In this document: one piece after another, positions 1 through 11,833 of the stretch | Numbering within the stretch: position 1 is the first letter of the stretch | Layout of the letters: the number at the start of each line of letters is the position of its first letter | DNA from: Combretum micranthum | Lineage: Eukaryota; Streptophyta; Magnoliopsida; Myrtales; Combretaceae | Length of the DNA stretch: 64,000 bases | Reading direction: 5' to 3' | Assembly (NCBI GenBank): GCA_024138025.1 | Contig: JAMXBD010000403.1 | Coordinates: 62,001-126,000, forward strand | The notes under the pieces: model-generated | The model's input: the letters and a program-made list of their open reading frames with translations, nothing else | Told to the model about the DNA's origin: nothing | Databases searched by the model: none | Translations under genes and position numbers: made by a program

Positions 1-106
1 GTGAGAGAGTGTATGATACCTCTCCAATATAAGGTGGTGGAACTCTAATCATCAAAACGTCTTTTAGTGTAATAATTTGAAGTTTATCATAACTTTAAAG
101 TTAAGT

Positions 107-265
107 TACTATAGGAAACTAGCTTTTAGAAATAGAAATTTTGCGATAGAAAATAGATAAAACAAGTTATATTTCTACAAATAAATCAACGATGATGGTT
201 TTTGTGATGGAAATTTATGCTTAGAGATATAATTTTTGTCTTTAAAGCCCAATCTTCTTATAGTG
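107..265. mobile_element. CACTA-like MITE
   Basis: The ends are inverted repeats related to CACTAYAAGAAA: TACTATAGGAAA on the left and CTTCTTATAGTG on the right. The element is flanked by a 3-bp AGT duplication, which fits the CACTA superfamily. The interior has no coding capacity. The same family recurs at 13111-13270, with long stretches of matching interior, and more distantly at 24407-24552. Confidence 0.65.
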
Positions 266-328
266 AGTGTGCTTAGTGCAGAGAACACCCGAGATGGGTG
301 ACCTCTCTTAGGCAGAGTTGGACCAAAG

Positions 329-1001
329 AGGGGTGTACAAAAAAACCAATAAAACCAAACTGAACTGGAAAATAAATTCGAAAAATATGATTAAAGGGTT
401 TGTTGGTTTTAATTTATGACTACAATTTTTATTTTTTTCGGTTTCGATTTCGGTTTTGATTTGTAACCATAAAAAATCGACGATTAACGGTTAGTATTTC
501 AATATTTATAAATATATTATATAATAATACATATACATATAATGATCTTTTAATATATATATATGCATATAATTTACAAATGTTAATATTTCTTAGATTT
601 TGATTAAAGTACTATATTTGTCCTATGTTTGATGGGAGTTAATATGGCAATTGATTTGGTTTGATTTTGTTGATGATGATACATCCAAAGGCTTGTTTTT
701 TCTCTTTTTCTTAATTTAATTTTCTTTTTTTAAGCTCTTGTAATATATATAATAATTTAAAGAAAAACTTTATGACAAAGGCTAAAAATAATATTTGTTA
801 AAATGATCAATTTGATTATTTGAAATCATTATGCTAAATGGTTAAAAATAAAAAAAAACCCTAAAAAAAGGGTTAACTGTTAAGACGGTTAACTTTTTAT
901 AATGGATCAGTTAAGGATTGAGATATTAAAAAATTAATCATTACGATTAGGTTGAAAAAATAGGGCCATGAACCAGTTAACTGAACCGTAAATACCCCTA
1001 A
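329..1001 (-). mobile_element. hAT-like non-autonomous element
   Basis: Begins AGGGGTGTAC and ends near AATACCCCTA, typical hAT-type termini. The interior is very AT-rich and repeats AACCG/CGGTT words near both ends. It is an inverted-orientation copy of the element at 60543-61188, sharing for example the interior word GATGATGATACATCCA. The flanks GACCAAAG and CACCAAGG may be a decayed 8-bp target duplication. Exact ends are uncertain by a few bases. Confidence 0.65.
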
Positions 1002-1538
1002 CACCAAGGATAAAACCATGAATATTCTGGTAGGTGAAGTTTTGAATTGTTATAAATTTACTTCTTCTTTTTTTTTTTCTTTTTACAATGAAGACCTAAT
1101 GACCAAAACTACCTAACACTGGTGCAATTCTACTTATCGCTATCTAAAAACATATCAAAATTTGCGGATATCAGACAGAATAGAAACTCTTTTATCTTGT
1201 GCTAAAAAACTTTGTCTTATCGGTATAACTTCTTACAGAAAAATAGTTGTCTCATTATCTTTCACCTTACATAATGAGGATAATCATATATAATTATGCA
1301 TGTCTTTTTAAATTCTATACTTACATCCTATATAAATACATATAGTAAATTTTGTTAAATACATCGTTATCTTTTCCTGCTTTAAATGACAACAATTAAT
1401 CTCTTTAAAATATCAACATAAGCTCCTAACATTTTTAAATATAAAACAAAGTTTACAAGCCTGGCCAACATAAATTACTCACATATACATATATATATCA
1501 TGTATAATAATAATAATTCAAATAATTAAACTGCGTAC
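1002..1538. other. AT-rich DNA downstream of the - strand RBR exon
   Basis: This is where exon 2 of the - strand RBR gene would be expected if its intron were like the 765-bp intron of the + copy. I looked for the reverse complement of a CGTNFCYCCG-coding segment here and in bases 1-1001 and found none. No other gene is seen. Confidence 0.5.
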
Positions 1539-2080
1539 CTGCAATAAATAATCCTGCAACCACCATTGCGCTCGACGTAATACCTACATCCAGGACACCT
1601 TTGCCAATTATTTCTTGGGGGAAGATAATTCCTGTCCCTATAGCATCGGTGACCCTCTTGCCATGAACTTGAACACCCAAAACAACAGTTTTTCTTACAA
1701 CTCGGGCAAGTGATTTTCCGATTATCAACGTCATCGCTAACCCCACTGCATTCGTTTATTATGAGTTCCAAACATGTCGTGTTTGGACAATAACATCTTT
1801 CCAATCCTCGAACAGTCAGATCACATAGATTGTCACACCATCTATCAAAAAGTGCTTTGGAAATAATTTCCTTGCAAGCCAAAGGATTTAGTATGTGGTC
1901 GGGACATTTTTCCTTCAATGGACACTGGATACTCCTTGTATAATTCGAGATTTCTTCTTTTATGTATCTGGCGACGCAACAATTGCAAAAAGAATTAAAA
2001 CATGCTCTGAAAGTTGCAGTCTTGAAACATTGATCTATGGGAACACTTGCCATGCAAATTTTGCATGTAAAATTATTCAT
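1539..2080 (-). CDS. RBR-type RING-IBR-RING protein, exon 1 only (partial or pseudogene)
   Basis: Exon 1 encodes about 180 residues and starts at the ATG at 2080. RING1 starts at C6-x2-C9. The IBR follows at about residues 93-147, and RING2 begins with CPGC and NGGC. The Cys at residue 175 aligns with the catalytic RING2 cysteine of RBR ubiquitin ligases, which accept ubiquitin from an E2 before passing it to substrate. Exon 1 ends at a GCAG|GTACGC donor in the same phase and position as the + strand paralogue at 14765-16273. Exon 2, which should supply the remaining RING2 cysteines and a membrane anchor, is not found in the 1.5 kb left in the window. The RING1 histidine is Asn29 and the canonical IBR histidine is Gln. 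The exon has no internal stop. Either exon 2 lies beyond the window behind a long intron, or this is a truncated copy. Confidence 0.75.
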
Positions 2081-3497
2081 CTCTTCTGGCTTGTTTGCTA
2101 AACAACTAAAAGAAAATTATTAACAACCCATCTTGTGAATACATCAAATATATCAGGAAGGAAAGAAAAAAAAAAAAAAAAAAAAAAAAGGATAGATGTA
2201 TCTTATAGGATTAACTTTGATTTTCTTAATTTTTAAATGATATGGTCCTAGATAAATTTTGAAAACCGATATGGTTGGTTATTAGATTTATGGATTGATC
2301 TTGTTGACACATATGGTTTTGTCTTTTAGATATCTTGTTTACAAATATGGTTAATAGAATTATTAACTAGTAACAACGCATCATGTGGTTATCATTTTAG
2401 AGATCTTGTCACGCGTAGGTTTGGTCTTCAAATAATAATCTTTTAAAAGAAAAAAAAATATTATTATTAGGAAAATAGATAATCGTGAGATTATACAATG
2501 ATATTGTCGATAACCTACAATCTTTTTCCCCCCCTTTTTCTTGTTCTGCCAGTACCTATAACCCATATTCTATTCGAAATTTTGTATTATAGAAAACTTT
2601 GATTACTTATACAATTCCTAATTAGGTGGTGATGATTTCTTCTAGTATATCTTTATAATTGCTGTTTTATTTATATTATGTTTGTACATTGTTTCATTAC
2701 TATGCGCTAAATATAATTTAGTGTTTTACTTGGCATTGTCCCGACCAATACTATTTCGATGCATCTTTTAATATTATAATATATAATATATATATATGAG
2801 TCTATTTGTTCGATCATATTATGGTTATTTTGTTATTATATTTTTATCATTTTCAATAGATATTGATAAGAAATATATGCAAATGAAAAATTAATAGTTT
2901 TACTGATAAACTAGCAAAACAGATATGATATAGATATGATACAAATATAATACAGATAAGTTACATATGTTATTTCAGCTACAGATATAATACAAATAAA
3001 AAATTGATAATCCAAATAGACTTTATACAAGTGATTATACTAGAAGGACATTTTGACGAGTGGCAATGGACCCATGGATATCTACAGACTTATTATTTGC
3101 TTGTACTATTGTGCTTTGGTTATTGTTGATTTCTTGATAGTCTTGTTAATGTTGTCGTCGTGGTCGTTAAACTCAAGATTCTAACTAGAATCGTTCAAGG
3201 GTCCATAAAATCAAAATATATAATCATAAGATTCTAAAACCAAAATAACTTTGTTTGTAAAAATCATAGATTTACTTACTATGCTAATAATCTTTGAATA
3301 AATGATAAAAATAAAGAAATTCAATATTAGTTTTAGTGACATATAGCCAAAATGAAGACACAAGACCAATCATTTTATGCGTTCAAATCTCTCTCGTGTC
3401 TACTACAATTTAACTCTTACTTTTAATTTTTACCAATCATAATTCACATGCTTTCATTAATATGCTTAATGCATTCCTGATAATTACAATAATTATT
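2081..3497. other. Non-coding AT-rich DNA with a dispersed repeat
   Basis: No gene seen. A pure poly(A) tract of about 20 bases lies near 2168-2189. The stretch at about 2860-3010, rich in GATACAAATATAATACAGAT-like words, recurs in opposite orientation at about 24120-24250, so it is a dispersed repeat of unknown class. Confidence 0.45.
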
Positions 3498-3726
3498 GGC
3501 TTAATGTCTGAAATAGTACATGAACTTTGACAAAATATACAATTAGGCTTATCAATTTAGTACCTAAATTTTAAAATTGATCAATTAAGAACCTGAAAGA
3601 ACTTTTCATGCACGCCAACAATACCTTTGCCAACTTTTTTTAAGTACTAAATTAATCAATTTCAAAAATTCAAGTATTTAACTTCATATTTTGCAAAAGT
3701 TTAAGTGCCAATCATGACATTATCCC
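3498..3726. mobile_element. MULE-like MITE with 9-bp target duplication
   Basis: A 229-bp element. The left end GGCTTAATGTC and the right end CATGACATTATCCC form an imperfect terminal inverted repeat. Both sides carry the 9-bp direct repeat ATAATTATT (3489-3497 and 3727-3735), as expected for Mutator-like elements. The interior has repeated TTGATCAATTTAGTACC-like words and no coding capacity. Confidence 0.75.
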
Positions 3727-3735
3727 ATAATTATT

Positions 3736-5327
3736 TATATTTACTGATAATTCACAATTTATAATTTTTAAGATGTATTGCATATTTTGTTCAAATTTTC
3801 ATGTGCAAGCAAATGGTTTTATGCAATAATGAGCATTTTTGTGTTCATTGTGCGCAAACAATTATTAAATTTATGACAAATAAATTACATATCGAAAATT
3901 AAAAAAAAAAATAAAGCACTATACATCAGAGCATATAACAAAAAAAAATGATAAAACCTCTAAAATAACAAAGGAAATAAAAGGTTAAAAAAAGAAAAAA
4001 AACACCTAAAATTATATTTTTAAGATAAACATCAAGAACCAATCCAAAATTCCTAAATTTAAACATATTAAATTACTTGTTTTATGAAAGTTCAAATGGA
4101 ACAAAAATGTGTAAAATTATTACACTTTTGGTTCTACTACGATTCTACCATTGATTCTACTACCAATTCTACGATTCTACTAATTCTACCAATTTTGCAT
4201 CAATAACGATTTTATATATGAGTTGAATCAAAATCAAATTACCAACTTACAAACTCATAAAAATGTATGAGTATACTCGCAAGTTCAATAACCATGGTTT
4301 TCATTGCTTGTTATGTTTCATTTAATTTTGATGATTGTCCTTAATTGCATCATCTTTGTCAAGATGACTAAAGATTAGGTTTTGCCATGCATTTCATTAC
4401 CACATATACCATTGGCTTCTCAACTTGCTTTGATTGTCATACAAGAGATAGGTGTAGCCTACGGTTTCTCTTTTTTAAGGTAATAGATTGAGTCTAGGGA
4501 TGTCGTGTCAAGAAAAAGACCTAGCAAGCTAGTGTCAACTTTGGATTTCATATGGAGTAGAGATGTAAGCCACATGGTTAAGGAGGGATTTATATCCTTA
4601 ACTTCACATCGATTACCGGAAGACTAATGTATAAGGTGTCGTATTCATATTGATTGTTCATTCATAGCACACTAATGATTAATAACCTTCTTGTGATTAT
4701 GTTGTTCTCTAATAATAATGAGGGATAAATCTCACATGGCTAATATGGCTTATTGGTATTACGATTTGAATGTACAAGATAAGGATAAAGCTAAGCAATG
4801 TTGAGACAAGTCATGTGGAGACAATATAGGAAGATTGAGCAAGTGGAAAGTAAGTCTTAATTGTAATAATATCCTCTTGGCTATAGTTCAATTTATTTTG
4901 TAACACTAAGAGACTATTTCTGCCATGACTCGATAGATATTTTATAAATTATGTATTACTTATTTTGATATAAAAAGTAAAGAATGTTATGATAAGTAAT
5001 CTCCTTAGCATACATAATGCTTGTCATGTAACTATCTATCCCAACCTTGGGGCATGACAACACCCTTTTTATCCATAAATTATTTATGTCCTTTAATACC
5101 ACATCTTATTTTATTGAAATAAACTAATAGGAATTATTGTTAATTAAACGATATAATTAAATAGACGATCATTTATAATAAGCATAAATCACTTCACAAT
5201 CATGTATTTATAAATAAAGATATCTATTCAATATGATTAAGAAAATATGAGGAATTTTAAACTTTTACATGCTTTGCATTTATTGTAAATAATTATATTT
5301 CTTTTCTTACTAAAACAAACTAATAAG
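3736..5327. other. Non-coding repeat-like DNA
   Basis: No gene is supported. At 4141-4200 there is a cluster of short ATTCTACY words. At about 5047-5057 the sequence TTGGGGCATGACA matches the terminus of the long solo LTR at 7433-11573, read on its other strand. It may be the end of a decayed LTR, but I could not place the other end. Confidence 0.35.
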
Positions 5328-5936
5328 TGTTATGAGAGGAGGAAGCCTTTAATGAGGAGAAATTCTTCAAACTGACCTTATGAAGGAGTATACAAATGGG
5401 CTTGACATCATCTATAGCTCAAAACCTTAAGGTATTACGTTAATGGGTTTTTCGTCTTACAAACTCTTCACGTAAGTCCCATATTTCCCATGTGGGATTT
5501 TTTTCAACCTCACACTTGCACCTTAACAAATCTCTCCCTTAAGTGTGAATCTCCACGATGAGTTAGGTCATACTCCCTCTTAACAAGACCTTGTCAAATT
5601 GACTCCGTTAAACCCACTTTATGAGTAGTTTGCTCCCCACCTACTCATATACATGAAGGATTTTACAAACGAGTCACACTACAATACTCTTCAACCATGG
5701 GAATTTCCCAGCCAAATCATCGATTTTGATACCATTTGTTATGAGAGGATGAAGCCTTTAATGAGGAGAAATTCTTCAAACCGATCTTATGAAGGAATAT
5801 ACAAATGGGCTTGATACCACCTATAAGCTAAAACCTTAAGAAATTAGGTTAACGAGTCTTTCCTCTTATAAACTCTCCATGTAAGTCCAATATTTCTCAT
5901 GTGGGATTTTTTTAACCTCACACTTGTACCCTCACA
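5328..5936 (-). mobile_element. TRIM element (miniature LTR retrotransposon)
   Basis: Two direct repeats of about 200 bp (5328-5528 and 5737-5936) start TGTTATGAGAGG and end ACA, and enclose only 208 bp. Read on the - strand, the interior next to the right repeat starts AAATGGTATCAAAATC, a primer-binding site of the initiator-Met tRNA type. The interior next to the left repeat is a purine tract, AAGGGAGAGATT. The flanks ATAAG and ATAAA are a near-perfect 5-bp target duplication. There is no coding capacity, so movement would need proteins from another element. The LTRs contain the TCCCACATGG motif also seen in the TRIM at 44345-45209. Confidence 0.82.
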
Positions 5937-6654
5937 ATAAACATTTCATTATCTTTCTAGGATTAGATTTCATTGAAATATACGAACTTTGTAATAAGGA
6001 ATTGTAATGTTTTTATGTTAAAAGCTTGTAAAAAAATTATTTTTTCAAAGAGATATATCTCTATGCAAGACTTCTGCGAGAGATGGAGACGTGGGAGGTA
6101 TTGAGGAGATGGTGAGCAAGCATAAATTATATAGTGAAAAACAGAAAATGAAGAAGAAAAAGAGGACATATAATCTGAAAATTTCATTTATAAAAGATAT
6201 TCAAGAACACAAGAAGCTTTATTTTTCCTTTTCTTCTTCATCTCTCCTCCTCACATCACTCTCTTTCTGTTTTCGACCTGTTTTCTTTTGCTACACACAA
6301 ATACACATAAGAAACCCTTATCTATACTGGGTGGTTCACTTCTTAGTCAACAATTAATACAACTAACAACATAGATTGTGTCATTCAAGTAAGGATCACC
6401 ATACCTCTTTCACCTAAACTATATTTTACATTTGACAAGACAAAATGCAGAAATATAATTAATAATGACAAAAATCTAAACAACTCCAACACTCCTCCTT
6501 GATGGGATTTTTATTGGAGGGTGAGCTTTTGATGGCTTGGATTTGCTGACATTCAATTTCTTGCTATGTCTTGGAGTAACATCTCCCTATTTCTGTAATT
6601 TTATATCCATTTTTGTGGGGCATTCTTCTTGATTTTCTAGAGAAACAAGCAAGT

Positions 6655-7050
6655 GTTTTGTATTCTTCATGATTTTCTTCAAAATTTTTGGTTTAAAGAC
6701 ATGATGGTCTTCTTCAAGTTCTTCAAATTTTCAATTTAAAGACATAAGGGTCTTTTGCAAGTTTTTAGTTTAAAGACATGAAGTTCTTCTTCAAATTTTA
6801 AGTTTACAGATCTGAAGGTCTTCTTCAAATTTTTCAATTTTAGACATAAAGGTCTATTTCAAAATATCGATTTAAAGACATGTGGGTTTAAGTCTTAAGA
6901 GTCTTTATCAGTTTAGAGACTTGCAGGTCTTTATCAAATTTGCAATTTAATGACTTGCTTAGGTCCATTTCAAAAGCTTTTTTAGTTTAAAGAAATGAAG
7001 GTCCCACAAAAGATGATATTTTTAGAGTTTCAAGACATGCTAGTCCTCTG
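6655..7050. repeat. Degenerate tandem repeat inside the LTR miniature
   Basis: A unit of roughly 45-60 bases is repeated about seven times. Each unit holds a TTTAAAGACATGAAGGTC-like word followed by TTCTTCAAATTTT. The copies are diverged and vary in length. No reading frame survives through the array. It fills most of the interior of the element at 6066-11828. Confidence 0.7.
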
Positions 7051-7129
7051 TCAAGGATCACAAATCTGCAAGTTTTGTGAGTTTCTATGATATCACTAGA
7101 AAGAGAAAAGGGAAACGGCTATTTCACAG

Positions 7130-7160
<31 letters not shown>

Positions 7161-7432
7161 CACAAGCTTTTTTGTAAAATTTTCATACCTAATTTTTTGA
7201 GCAAAACAAGCCCCTTAAGATCATTGAAACTCTGATACCACTATATGATTTTTGGGGGAGATGTAGACGTGGGAGGTATTGAGGAGATTGTGATAAAGCA
7301 TAAATTATATAGTGGAAATAGAAAATGAAGAAGAAGAGCAAGGCATATAATCTGAAAAATTTCTCTTATAAAAGATATTCAAGGACACATGAAGCTTTCT
7401 TTTTCCTTTTCTTCTTCATCTCTCCTCCTCAC

Positions 7433-10400
7433 TGTCATGCCCCAATAGTACCCTAGTAGTAATATATATATTATGATATAGCCTGATAATCCAGACGATA
7501 TCAAATACACATATTCATACTAGACTACTTTGGAAAGTGACGTATATTTAACAAAACAGGATCTTTTTGGTTGCGTGATAAGAAACGATGAAAGTAAATA
7601 AAATCATAATACCATAATTAAGTACTACAGTCTGAGTAATAACTATTACAAACCATAAAACTATCTAAATTCTCAGATAATAAAATTGATGCACTAACAT
7701 CAATTAATACATATAAATAAAGAAACTATTTTCCCTGTTTCCAAAACTCTTCAAGCTTTAGAATCATACCGGCTCTAAGCTCCTAGAAGCCACCAACCAA
7801 GGCTTAAGTGTCATCCTGTAAGGACTGTAGGAGTGTGAGCATAACCACGGGCTCAGTGAATAACCAGACTTATCACAACAAGCAAGTTATTATCAATCAT
7901 ATGCAATGCATCAATCAAACACATGAACAATTACAAGCTTGGACAAACCGGAATCCAAACAGGAAGGAGATTTACGCCCTCTCATCGGGGTTGAAGGAAC
8001 CGATACCTGAATCACCTACCCAGGAGAAACTAAGTACACAGGAATCCATAATCCTCACAATTATTATCTCTTTATGTTAATGATGTTTTAAACACTCAGT
8101 TCCTGTCTTGTACCTTAGAAACTCCACTAAGTGTTAGCCATTTCACAGCGATACCATGGGCGGCGTCCTTCGTTACCAGTTAGTTCCCATGGAACCGACA
8201 GAACAAGGTAAACTTGCGTAGAACTAATAGCCCATTGCCTAGAAAAACCAAGTATTACCAAGAACCGAAATTCTAACACGTGATAGGTGTTCGTAAAAAC
8301 ATAATGCAGTTTATGCAAATCGTGCAATGCATGTCCGTTTCATTTATAGTACCGGCAGTTGTTAATCAAGTTTAAGGCGATCATACAATTTACAGACAAT
8401 CATCAACATATTTCATACAATATTTATCATACAATAGGATTATCGCTTATATTATGATAGTTTGCCATGCAATCATACACCACGCATCACGTTGTATCCC
8501 AATCCCGCATGCATATCAATTAATATATATATTATTCCAAATGCAACTATACTACAAGCACAAACAATGTAACAAGTCTAAGTCACTCACCTGCTCATAC
8601 TGATCAGTCGTAGTAATCGACCGGGAAATCCTCGACGAGTCGAAATTACCTATTAAGATGAAATATTCATCAATAATCTTTATAAATAGGAAATTAAATT
8701 CCTATGAGTGCCTAAGTGTCCTAGATCGGTATTTGGTATTATTCCTATGGTTTATAGCGATTCATTAAAGTAAATAAATTTTTATTGATTAATTCTTCCA
8801 AGTTTCTTTTGAGTATATATATATTGTGGAGGATTGTATTTAACTTCCGTTTACATCTTAAATTCCCTTATAATTTGTAGAAGTCTTGGCATGCACAATT
8901 TCTATAAATTGTTCATAACACTTTTCTTGTACTAAAGGACTTCTAATCATGCTTGTAAAGTTTGTTTTATCAAGCTTTATGTTCATTATGGTCTTAGAAG
9001 CTTTAAACATGCATTTAGGCTAGATTAGATGAAGTTTGAGTCTTGTTTTGTCCACTTTGTCCTTCCATCCGAATTTACTATTGCCACAATTGTAAGACTT
9101 CTAAGTGGTTATTTTTCTCTTTCAACAATATCTATGCATTCTCAACACATCAACCATCTATCCTCTTGAATTCATCAATAGGTTTACAACCTTTATCAAC
9201 CACAAAACTTTCTTCAAAAGCTCAATAATTCATCCTAAGGTCTATTCATAAATTTAACAAGGATAGGTTGTAATTTGGAGCTTACCTTGGATTGGGAAAG
9301 GAGGTTGCTCAACTTCCTCTTAAAGCAAGAATTAAACCTAAACCAAAAATTAGATGATGAGTTTCTAACTAAACACATTAACTACAATGGAAGTTTACTA
9401 ATGAAATCAATTCTTCTCACCTTGTCAAGCTAATTTTCCTCTTGAACCCTAGGATAACTTAGGATTTTTGATTCGGTTTTGGTTGTTATTGATGAGCTTA
9501 GTGTGTGTATATAAGGTATGGAAGTAGGCTAGGGTTTATGGTAGATTACACAATGTTCCTAAGCTTCTTTGTTGATGGTGGAAATGGAAAAAGGAATGGA
9601 AGAGTGCTGGACGCACTTGGGTTTGCAGCTGGAATTTGAGAGTGTTTTTGGGGGTTTATGAGCTCAAGTGTGTCTAACTTAGGCTTATATACTTATACTA
9701 GGATTAGACTAAGTTTTAGAGGCTTTGGAGTTGGTTTTGGACTTGAAAAATGTAAATGCAGCTGGAATTTTCTACACGAATTTGCAATTGGATGCAAACT
9801 TTGACTTGGTTTTGACAGATTTTTGTGGCTATCTTTGAGGGTCTTAATTATTTTGTTTGGTAGCTAATTAATGCTATTTATGTGTGTAAAAATAAGAGAT
9901 CAACTAGTGTAAAAATCGGGTCAAAACTTGTTGAAGTTTGAAGTGTGAAAACTGGAATTTCTGGAACAATTTTCACCTTGATTTTTGGACGAATTTGGGA
10001 TCCGATTTTCTTATTAATTTTTGGTGTATGAAGTGTCCATTTGAAGGCTCCTTATTGGTGTTTAATTGGTCAAAATTTCAGCTCATTTAATCCTAGGAAT
10101 GTTGCAAAAATCGGAGTTATTTGGAGATGTGTGCTGCTGTATTTGTGAAATTTTCCTCTGCTGCAGCTGTAAGATTTGATTTGGCCAATATTTGGAGTGG
10201 TTTGGTTGTTTTTCTAAGCTGAAATTCTCCTCATTTAATGTTATTCACATGTGGAGTGTTTTGATTGGCTTTTGGGTCAATTTGGTTTGAATTTAGAAGC
10301 TCAATTTGGATCAAAGTTGGTCAGCAAAAATCGGGTCTCTGCAGCAGGGGATGTTCTTGCTGCTGTATCACGATTTTCTAGCTAATTTGGAGCTGTAATC

Positions 10401-11573
10401 CTCTTCCAATTGGGTTGTAATTCTTGCACATTAATTGTGGGTTATAGGTGTAGCTTTTGGGTTGGTTGGGGCGTCATTTTCGAGTTGAAAATCGTTGTAA
10501 AAATCGGAGCAAATTGGATCAAAAAGTCAGCTGGTTGCAACTGCTCTGTTTTCCTCCAAAGTGCTCTGTTTCTAGCTCCTAGTGTGCGTGTGTGTGTGGA
10601 TGGGCATGTGGAGCTACTGCTTGATGCGCCTGAGGGAAGCTGCTGCTGCTCGTGTGCTGGGAATGAACTTCAGCTGCTCGGTTGGCTTCCACAGTGTGTG
10701 TGGAATGAAGCTGCTGTGCGCGTGGGAGAAGGGGCTGTCTCGCTCGGTGGATCCACTGCTAGCGCGCGCGGGAGAAGCTGCTGCTTGCTGAAGCCCTGCT
10801 GCTGGCGCGTGGAAGGAAGCTTGCTCGGTGGACTTCTGTTCGAGGAATTCTTGCTGCGCGTGTTGCTCGGTGACCTTCCTGCAGCTGGCGCGTGAGGAGA
10901 TTTTCCTCTTCATTCATGCAGCGCACTAACAATCCGATTTCTTCTCCCCCTTTATATATATATATATATATATTTTCATTAAGAAAATAAATTATTTGCG
11001 AATAACCATATTTCTTATATTTACGTTTTATCGAGATAATATTATTTAAGTTACAACAAAACTTTAATTTATTATATTTTCAAATTTTTAGTTAAAACTT
11101 CACACGATTAATTATTTTTAGCATTTTTAGCTTACGTGATTAAATTTTCAAATTCGATGAATTAAATTAGGAACCAAGTCCTAATAAATTTTGAATTTCC
11201 TAACAATTAAACAGCGGGTTCGAAATTTTCTTTTTAGATCTAAGTTGATATTATTGTTCGGTATTAGTGTTTGTTTGTATTTATAATCTATTGTTTTATA
11301 CCGATAAGTTTTATAAATTAATTGTATCTTATCGGTTTCGAAATTTTAAAACTATTTCTAATTATATCTTGAATTATCAGTTCAAGATATGAAATCTCGT
11401 TTTGGTATCTATTAAGGTCGAGAAAATTTTTATTCGAGTTTTTCCAACTAAGAATGAGTTTATCAAAACTCATAGGTCTATTCTAGGACTTCTATCGGTT
11501 TCTAAATTCACTATCTATTTTACGTTTTCTATTTTACTACGGTATACTATTGTGAAAATTTCCGGGGTTTACA
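7433..11573 (-). mobile_element. Very long solo LTR, probably Gypsy type
   Basis: A single 4.14-kb block runs from TGTCATGCCCC to GGGGTTTACA and is flanked on both sides by CTCAC (7428-7432 and 11574-11578), a perfect 5-bp target duplication. It sits inside a sequence that is continuous in the neighbouring LTR at 6066-6491. No internal direct repeat, primer-binding site or gag/pol coding was found, so it reads as one LTR left after recombination between two. The - orientation is inferred from the terminus GGGGCATGACA. It contains a GC-rich block at 10560-10925. Confidence 0.75.
10560..10925. repeat. GC-rich repeated block inside the long solo LTR
   Basis: A sharp GC-rich island in otherwise AT-rich DNA. 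The word GCTCGGTKG recurs at about 10675, 10742, 10823 and 10865, together with GCTGCTGC and GGCGCGTG words and the palindrome GTGGATCCAC. Both strands are open over parts of this block because GC-rich DNA has few stop codons. The predicted peptides show no recognisable domain, so I do not call a gene. Confidence 0.55.
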
Positions 11574-11833
11574 CTCACGCACTCTCTTTCTTTCTATCTG
11601 TCTTTTTTTTTTGTCTATTTTCTTTTGCCACACACAAATACATATAAGGAAATCCTATTTATAGTAGGTAATTCATTTCTTAGTCAACAATTAGTATAAT
11701 TAAGAACATGGGCTATGTCCTTCAAGGATCACCATATATACCTCTTTCATCTAAACTATATTTTACATTTGACAAGGGAAAATGTAACAATATAATTAAT
11801 AACGACAAAAATCTCGGCAACTCCAATAGTCTA

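Larger units (their letters stand above)
6066..11828 (-). mobile_element. LTR miniature (TRIM/LARD-like) split by a solo LTR
   Basis: The left LTR is about 6066-6491. The right LTR is 7246-7432 continued at 11579-11828, the gap being a younger solo LTR. On the - strand the LTR begins TGTTGGAGTTG after the purine tract AAGGAGGAG and ends ATCA, followed by TATAGTGGTATCAGAG, a Met-tRNA primer-binding site. Without the inserted LTR the element is about 1.6 kb with a non-coding interior of about 750 bp holding an array of short tandem repeats. The outer boundary at the left end is uncertain by about 10 bases and no clear target duplication was found. Confidence 0.75.

Noticed and set aside
1498..1746. 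82-codon - strand frame overlapping the RBR exon
   Set aside because: A shifted-frame shadow of the RBR exon. A similar shadow exists in the paralogue at 15114-15344.
5041..5060. TTGGGGCATGACA as the end of another LTR
   Set aside because: It matches the terminus of the 7433-11573 LTR, but no matching opposite end, primer site or target duplication was found.
6655..7050. CRISPR-like array
   Set aside because: The units are contiguous diverged tandem copies without conserved repeat/spacer alternation, and the DNA is plant nuclear sequence.
10410..10895. A 161-codon + strand open frame, with overlapping frames on both strands, in the GC-rich island
   Set aside because: Lies inside a solo LTR, has no recognisable domain and is explained by the scarcity of stop codons in GC-rich repeats.
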